Of a stretch of DNA of 60,260 bases, positions 57,480-60,260 are shown in pieces. The position numbers were made by a program, and so were the translations under genes. This DNA is from Streptomyces himastatinicus ATCC 53653 (lineage in GTDB: Bacteria; Actinomycetota; Actinomycetes; Streptomycetales; Streptomycetaceae), in assembly GCF_000158915.1 (NCBI RefSeq), contig NZ_GG657754.1, positions 751,745 through 812,004 on the forward strand, read 5' to 3'. Position 1 is the first letter of the stretch, and every line of letters starts with the position of its first letter. Below the pieces are notes generated by a model. That model ran no database searches. It was given only the letters and a program-made list of their open reading frames with translations, and was not told the DNA's origin.

Positions 57480-58823
57480 GTGAGCGACACCGGCTCAGCA
57501 CCACACCCCCGTACCCCCTGGCGAGCCGTGCTCGGCGGCTCGATCGGCAATCTCGTCGAATGGTTCGACTGGTTCGTCTACGCCAGCTTCGCCACCTACT
57601 TCGCGGGTGCCTTCTTCCCCAAGGGCAATGACACCGCGCAACTCCTCAACACCGCGGGCATCTTCGCCGTGGGATTCTTCATGCGCCCGATCGGCGGCTG
57701 GCTGCTGGGCCGGTACGCCGACCGGCGGGGCCGCAAGGCCGCGCTCACCCTCACCGTGACGCTGATGTCGGCCAGCGCGCTGCTCATCGCCATCGCGCCG
57801 ACGTATGACCAGGTGGGCTACTTCGGCGCGTTCATCCTGCTGGTAGCCCGGCTGCTCCAGGGGCTTTCGGTCGGCGGCGAGTACGCGGCCAGCGCCACCT
57901 ATCTCACCGAGGCGTCCCAGCCCGGCCGCCGTGGCTTCGTCTCCAGCTTCCAGTACGTCTCCATGACCATGGGCCAGCTCATCGGCCTCGGACTGCTGAT
58001 CGTGCTCCAGCGCACCATGTCCGACGGCGAGTTGCACTCCTACGGCTGGCGCATCCCGTTCATCGTGGGCGCGGTGGCCGCCGCGGTGGTCTTCTGGCTG
58101 CGGCGCAATCTGCTGGAGACCGAGGCGTACACCGAGGAGGAGGGCACCGGCGGGGGGACGGCCGAGCGCGGGACCCTTCGCCAGCTGCTGAATCACCGCA
58201 AGGAAGCGTTGCTGGTCATCGCGCTGACCATGGGCGGCACGGTCGCGTACTACACGTACACCACCTATCTCACCAAATACCTGTCGAACACCGCCGGGCT
58301 GAGCAAGTCCGACGCGTCGCTGGTGAGCTTCTGCGCGCTGTTCCTGTTCATGCTGATCCAGCCGGCGGCCGGATCGCTGTCGGACCGGATCGGCCGGCGG
58401 CCGCTGCTGATCACCTTCGGGTTCGGCTCGATGCTCGGCACCGTGCCCATCATGACCGCGCTCGCGAACACCGACACCTTCCTCGGCGCGCTGGTGCTCT
58501 CGCTCGCGGCGCTGGTCATCATCACCGGCTACACCTCCATCAACGCGGTGGTGAAGGCCGAGCTGTTCCCCACCCATGTCCGGGCGCTCGGGGTGGCCCT
58601 GCCGTACGCGCTGGCCAACGCGCTGTTCGGCGGTACGGCGGAGTATGTGGCGCTGTGGTTCAAGAAGGCCGGCGCGGAATCCGGTTTCTACTGGTATGTC
58701 TCCGGCTGCGCCGCTGTCTCGCTCATCGTCTACCTCACCATGCGCGAGACCCGGGACACCGCCCTCACCAGGGAAGCGGCCGAGAAGGAAGCCGCCGACA
58801 GCCTGCGGAAGACCGCTGTCTGA
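57480..58823 (+). CDS. MHS-family MFS transporter (organic acid/alpha-ketoglutarate permease type)
   Basis: This 447-aa transporter begins at a GTG with AGGAGG four bases upstream. The MHS signatures are ASFATYFAGAFFP near the start, FMRPIGGWLLGRYADRRGRK in the loop 2-3 region and RLLQGLSVGGEYAASATYLT. Twelve membrane segments are expected, and the C-terminal tail is soluble. Family members import alpha-ketoglutarate, citrate, proline/betaine or similar; the substrate here cannot be fixed. It lies outside the mobile elements and has ordinary high-GC codon use. Confidence 0.9.
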   Translation: MSDTGSAPHPRTPWRAVLGGSIGNLVEWFDWFVYASFATYFAGAFFPKGNDTAQLLNTAGIFAVGFFMRPIGGWLLGRYADRRGRKAALTLTVTLMSASALLIAIAPTYDQVGYFGAFILLVARLLQGLSVGGEYAASATYLTEASQPGRRGFVSSFQYVSMTMGQLIGLGLLIVLQRTMSDGELHSYGWRIPFIVGAVAAAVVFWLRRNLLETEAYTEEEGTGGGTAERGTLRQLLNHRKEALLVIALTMGGTVAYYTYTTYLTKYLSNTAGLSKSDASLVSFCALFLFMLIQPAAGSLSDRIGRRPLLITFGFGSMLGTVPIMTALANTDTFLGALVLSLAALVIITGYTSINAVVKAELFPTHVRALGVALPYALANALFGGTAEYVALWFKKAGAESGFYWYVSGCAAVSLIVYLTMRETRDTALTREAAEKEAADSLRKTAV

Positions 58824-58853
58824 GCCCTCGGTGCGCCCCTTACTCTGAAGCCC

Positions 58854-59525
58854 ATGCACGTACTCCTGGTCGAAGACGACGACCGGCTGGCGGCCGCGCT
58901 GACCTCGGCGCTCGACCGGCTGGGGCACCAGGTCGTCCGCGCCGGGCGCGCCGACGACGCGCTCCGGCTCAAGGACGGCGCCGATTTCGTCCTGCTCGAC
59001 CTGGGGCTGCCCGACATGGACGGGCTGGAGGCGCTGCGCAGGCTGCGCCGCGCCTCCGCCGTCCCGGTCATCGTGGTCACCGCCCGGGCCGCCGAGCGGG
59101 ACGTGCTGCGGTCCTTGCGCGGCGGCGCCGACGACTATCTGGTCAAGCCGTTCCGTACGGCCGAGCTGATCGCGCGCATGGAGGCCGTCGTACGGCGCGG
59201 CACCCGGCCGCTCACGGCGGCGGGCCCGGTGGTCGCGGTCGGCGGCGTACGCATCGACCTGGCCACCCGGCAGCTGGAGGTGGACGGCCACCCCGTCGCC
59301 CTCACCCGCCGGGAGTTCGACGTGCTGGCGCTGCTCGCCCGCGAACCCGGTGTCGTCCGCAGCCGGGAGGAGATCCTGGACGCGATCTGGGGCGATCTGC
59401 TGCTGTCGGCGTCCCGCTCCCTGGACGTCCACATCGCCGGAATCCGTTCCAAGACCGGCCGTCCGGAGCTGGTGGAGACGCTGCGCGGCACCGGATACCG
59501 GCTGGGAACCGGCGGATGCACCTGA
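58854..59525 (+). CDS. OmpR/PhoB-family response regulator
   Basis: This 223-aa protein has a receiver domain (1-115) with the acidic pair EDD (7-9), phosphoacceptor Asp49 (VLLDLGLPD), Thr76 (VVTAR) and Lys98 (DDYLVKPF). A C-terminal winged helix follows (about 130-220; LTRREFDVLALLAREPG, LDVHIAGIRSKTGR, LRGTGYRLG). It overlaps the histidine kinase start by ten bases, forming a two-component operon downstream of the MHS transporter (30-base gap), which it may regulate. Confidence 0.93.
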   Translation: MHVLLVEDDDRLAAALTSALDRLGHQVVRAGRADDALRLKDGADFVLLDLGLPDMDGLEALRRLRRASAVPVIVVTARAAERDVLRSLRGGADDYLVKPFRTAELIARMEAVVRRGTRPLTAAGPVVAVGGVRIDLATRQLEVDGHPVALTRREFDVLALLAREPGVVRSREEILDAIWGDLLLSASRSLDVHIAGIRSKTGRPELVETLRGTGYRLGTGGCT

Positions 59526-60260
59526 GGATCCTGACGGTCTACACCGTGCTCATCGCCTGCCTGGTGGCCGCGCTCGCGGTGCCCTTCGCCCGCTCGTACT
59601 CCTCGCACCGGACCGGGCAGCTGCTGCTGGAGCGGCGCGCGGACGCGACCCGCCTGGCCGAACTCGCCGATCAGGCGATCCGTGACGGGTACACCACCGG
59701 GCTCGTCCAGGAGGTCTCCCGCTACCACCGGCTGTACGGCACCGCGGTGGAGATCCGGGGCCGGGACGGCGAGCGGGTGGCGGGCGGCGGGGCCTGGGAG
59801 CGCGAGCCCGCCGAGCGGGCGCTGTCCGGCCGTACCACCGGAAGCCTGCCCCTGGTCACCCCGTTCGGCCCGGGGTCGGTGGTGATCGCCGAACCGGTCG
59901 GCCGGGACGCCCAGGTCTCCGGCGTGGTGCTGATGCGGGTGGCCACGGCCACCGCCCGGCGCGAGGTGGCGTTCGTCTGGGCGGCGGTCGCGGGCGGCTC
60001 GCTGATCGCGGTGGCCTGCGCCCTGATCGCCGCGCGCCGCCTCGCGCGGTGGATCCTGCGGCCGGTGACCGAACTCGACCTCACCACCCGGGCGATCGCC
60101 GAGGGCCGGATGGACGCCCGGGTACGCGACGGCGGCCACGGGCCCGCCGAGCTGCGGCTGCTGGAACGGCGGTTCAACGCCATGGCCGACGCGGTCTCCA
60201 CCGCCCTGGAGCGGCAGCGCGCCTTCGTCGCGGACGCCTCGCACGAACTGCGCACCCCGC
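59516..60260 (+). CDS. Sensor histidine kinase (partial, cut by window end)
   Basis: About 248 codons are visible. The N-terminal membrane segment (LRILTVYTVLIACLVAALAV) is followed by an extracytoplasmic sensor loop of about 110 residues, a second membrane segment (VAFVWAAVAGGSLIAVACAL), a HAMP region (RWILRPVTELDLTTRAIAEG) and the phosphoacceptor box FVADASHELRTP at the very end of the window. The ATPase domain lies beyond. It partners the response regulator at 58854. Confidence 0.9.
   Translation, partial: MHLRILTVYTVLIACLVAALAVPFARSYSSHRTGQLLLERRADATRLAELADQAIRDGYTTGLVQEVSRYHRLYGTAVEIRGRDGERVAGGGAWEREPAERALSGRTTGSLPLVTPFGPGSVVIAEPVGRDAQVSGVVLMRVATATARREVAFVWAAVAGGSLIAVACALIAARRLARWILRPVTELDLTTRAIAEGRMDARVRDGGHGPAELRLLERRFNAMADAVSTALERQRAFVADASHELRTP

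Overview
The window is high-GC DNA with Streptomyces-like content. Type I polyketide modules, several LAL regulators, GTG/TTG starts and tightly overlapping operons all point to an actinomycete, probably Streptomyces or a close relative. I assigned this by reading the sequence only; no database search was run.

Region A (1-25.8 kb, all minus strand) is one end of a modular polyketide cluster. A PKS gene begins at 12958 and runs off the left edge. Its modules are KS-AT-DH-KR-ACP with malonyl-type ATs, LDD-type (B-type) KRs and intact DHs, which is the set that builds conjugated double bonds. Upstream of it lie four large ATP-binding LuxR (LAL) regulators and one PAS-LuxR regulator, the set typical of polyene macrolide clusters. 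The reading frame is broken twice by an extra C in C-runs, both at equivalent places in AT domains, so the PKS is either an assembly casualty or inactive.

Region B (26-38.2 kb) is an oxidative island. FMO, SDR and aldehyde dehydrogenase genes form an overlapping operon, followed by an OruR-type AraC regulator. The island has two paralogous TetR regulators whose upstream regions are also homologous, an MFS exporter, and a self-sufficient CYP102-type P450-reductase fusion with two matching 22-bp operators. Transposase remnants lie on both sides.

Region C (38.2-57.4 kb) is an ancestral operon (MFS - NUDIX-A - HIT - methyltransferase - NUDIX-B, all with 4-nt stop/start overlaps) that two integrative elements have broken. 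Element 1 (about 9.1 kb, 39176-48259) lies inside NUDIX-A. It carries a four-gene overlapping recombinase operon (three tyrosine-recombinase-like proteins plus a DUF6262/TnpC-like coiled-coil protein), a membrane pentapeptide-repeat protein, and a stand-alone EccC-like N-terminal domain without ATPase modules. Element 2 (about 6.7 kb, 50476-57139) lies inside NUDIX-B. It carries a frameshifted tyrosine recombinase, a small Xre-like protein, a zinc-ribbon/recombinase-like protein and a MerR-regulated DrrAB-type ABC exporter. Both elements interrupt their NUDIX gene within a few codons of the start of the NUDIX box. This convergence is the most striking observation in the window.

Region D (57.4-60.26 kb) is ordinary chromosome: an MHS-family transporter, an OmpR-type response regulator, and its histidine kinase, cut by the window edge. 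I saw no rRNA, tRNA or CRISPR array.
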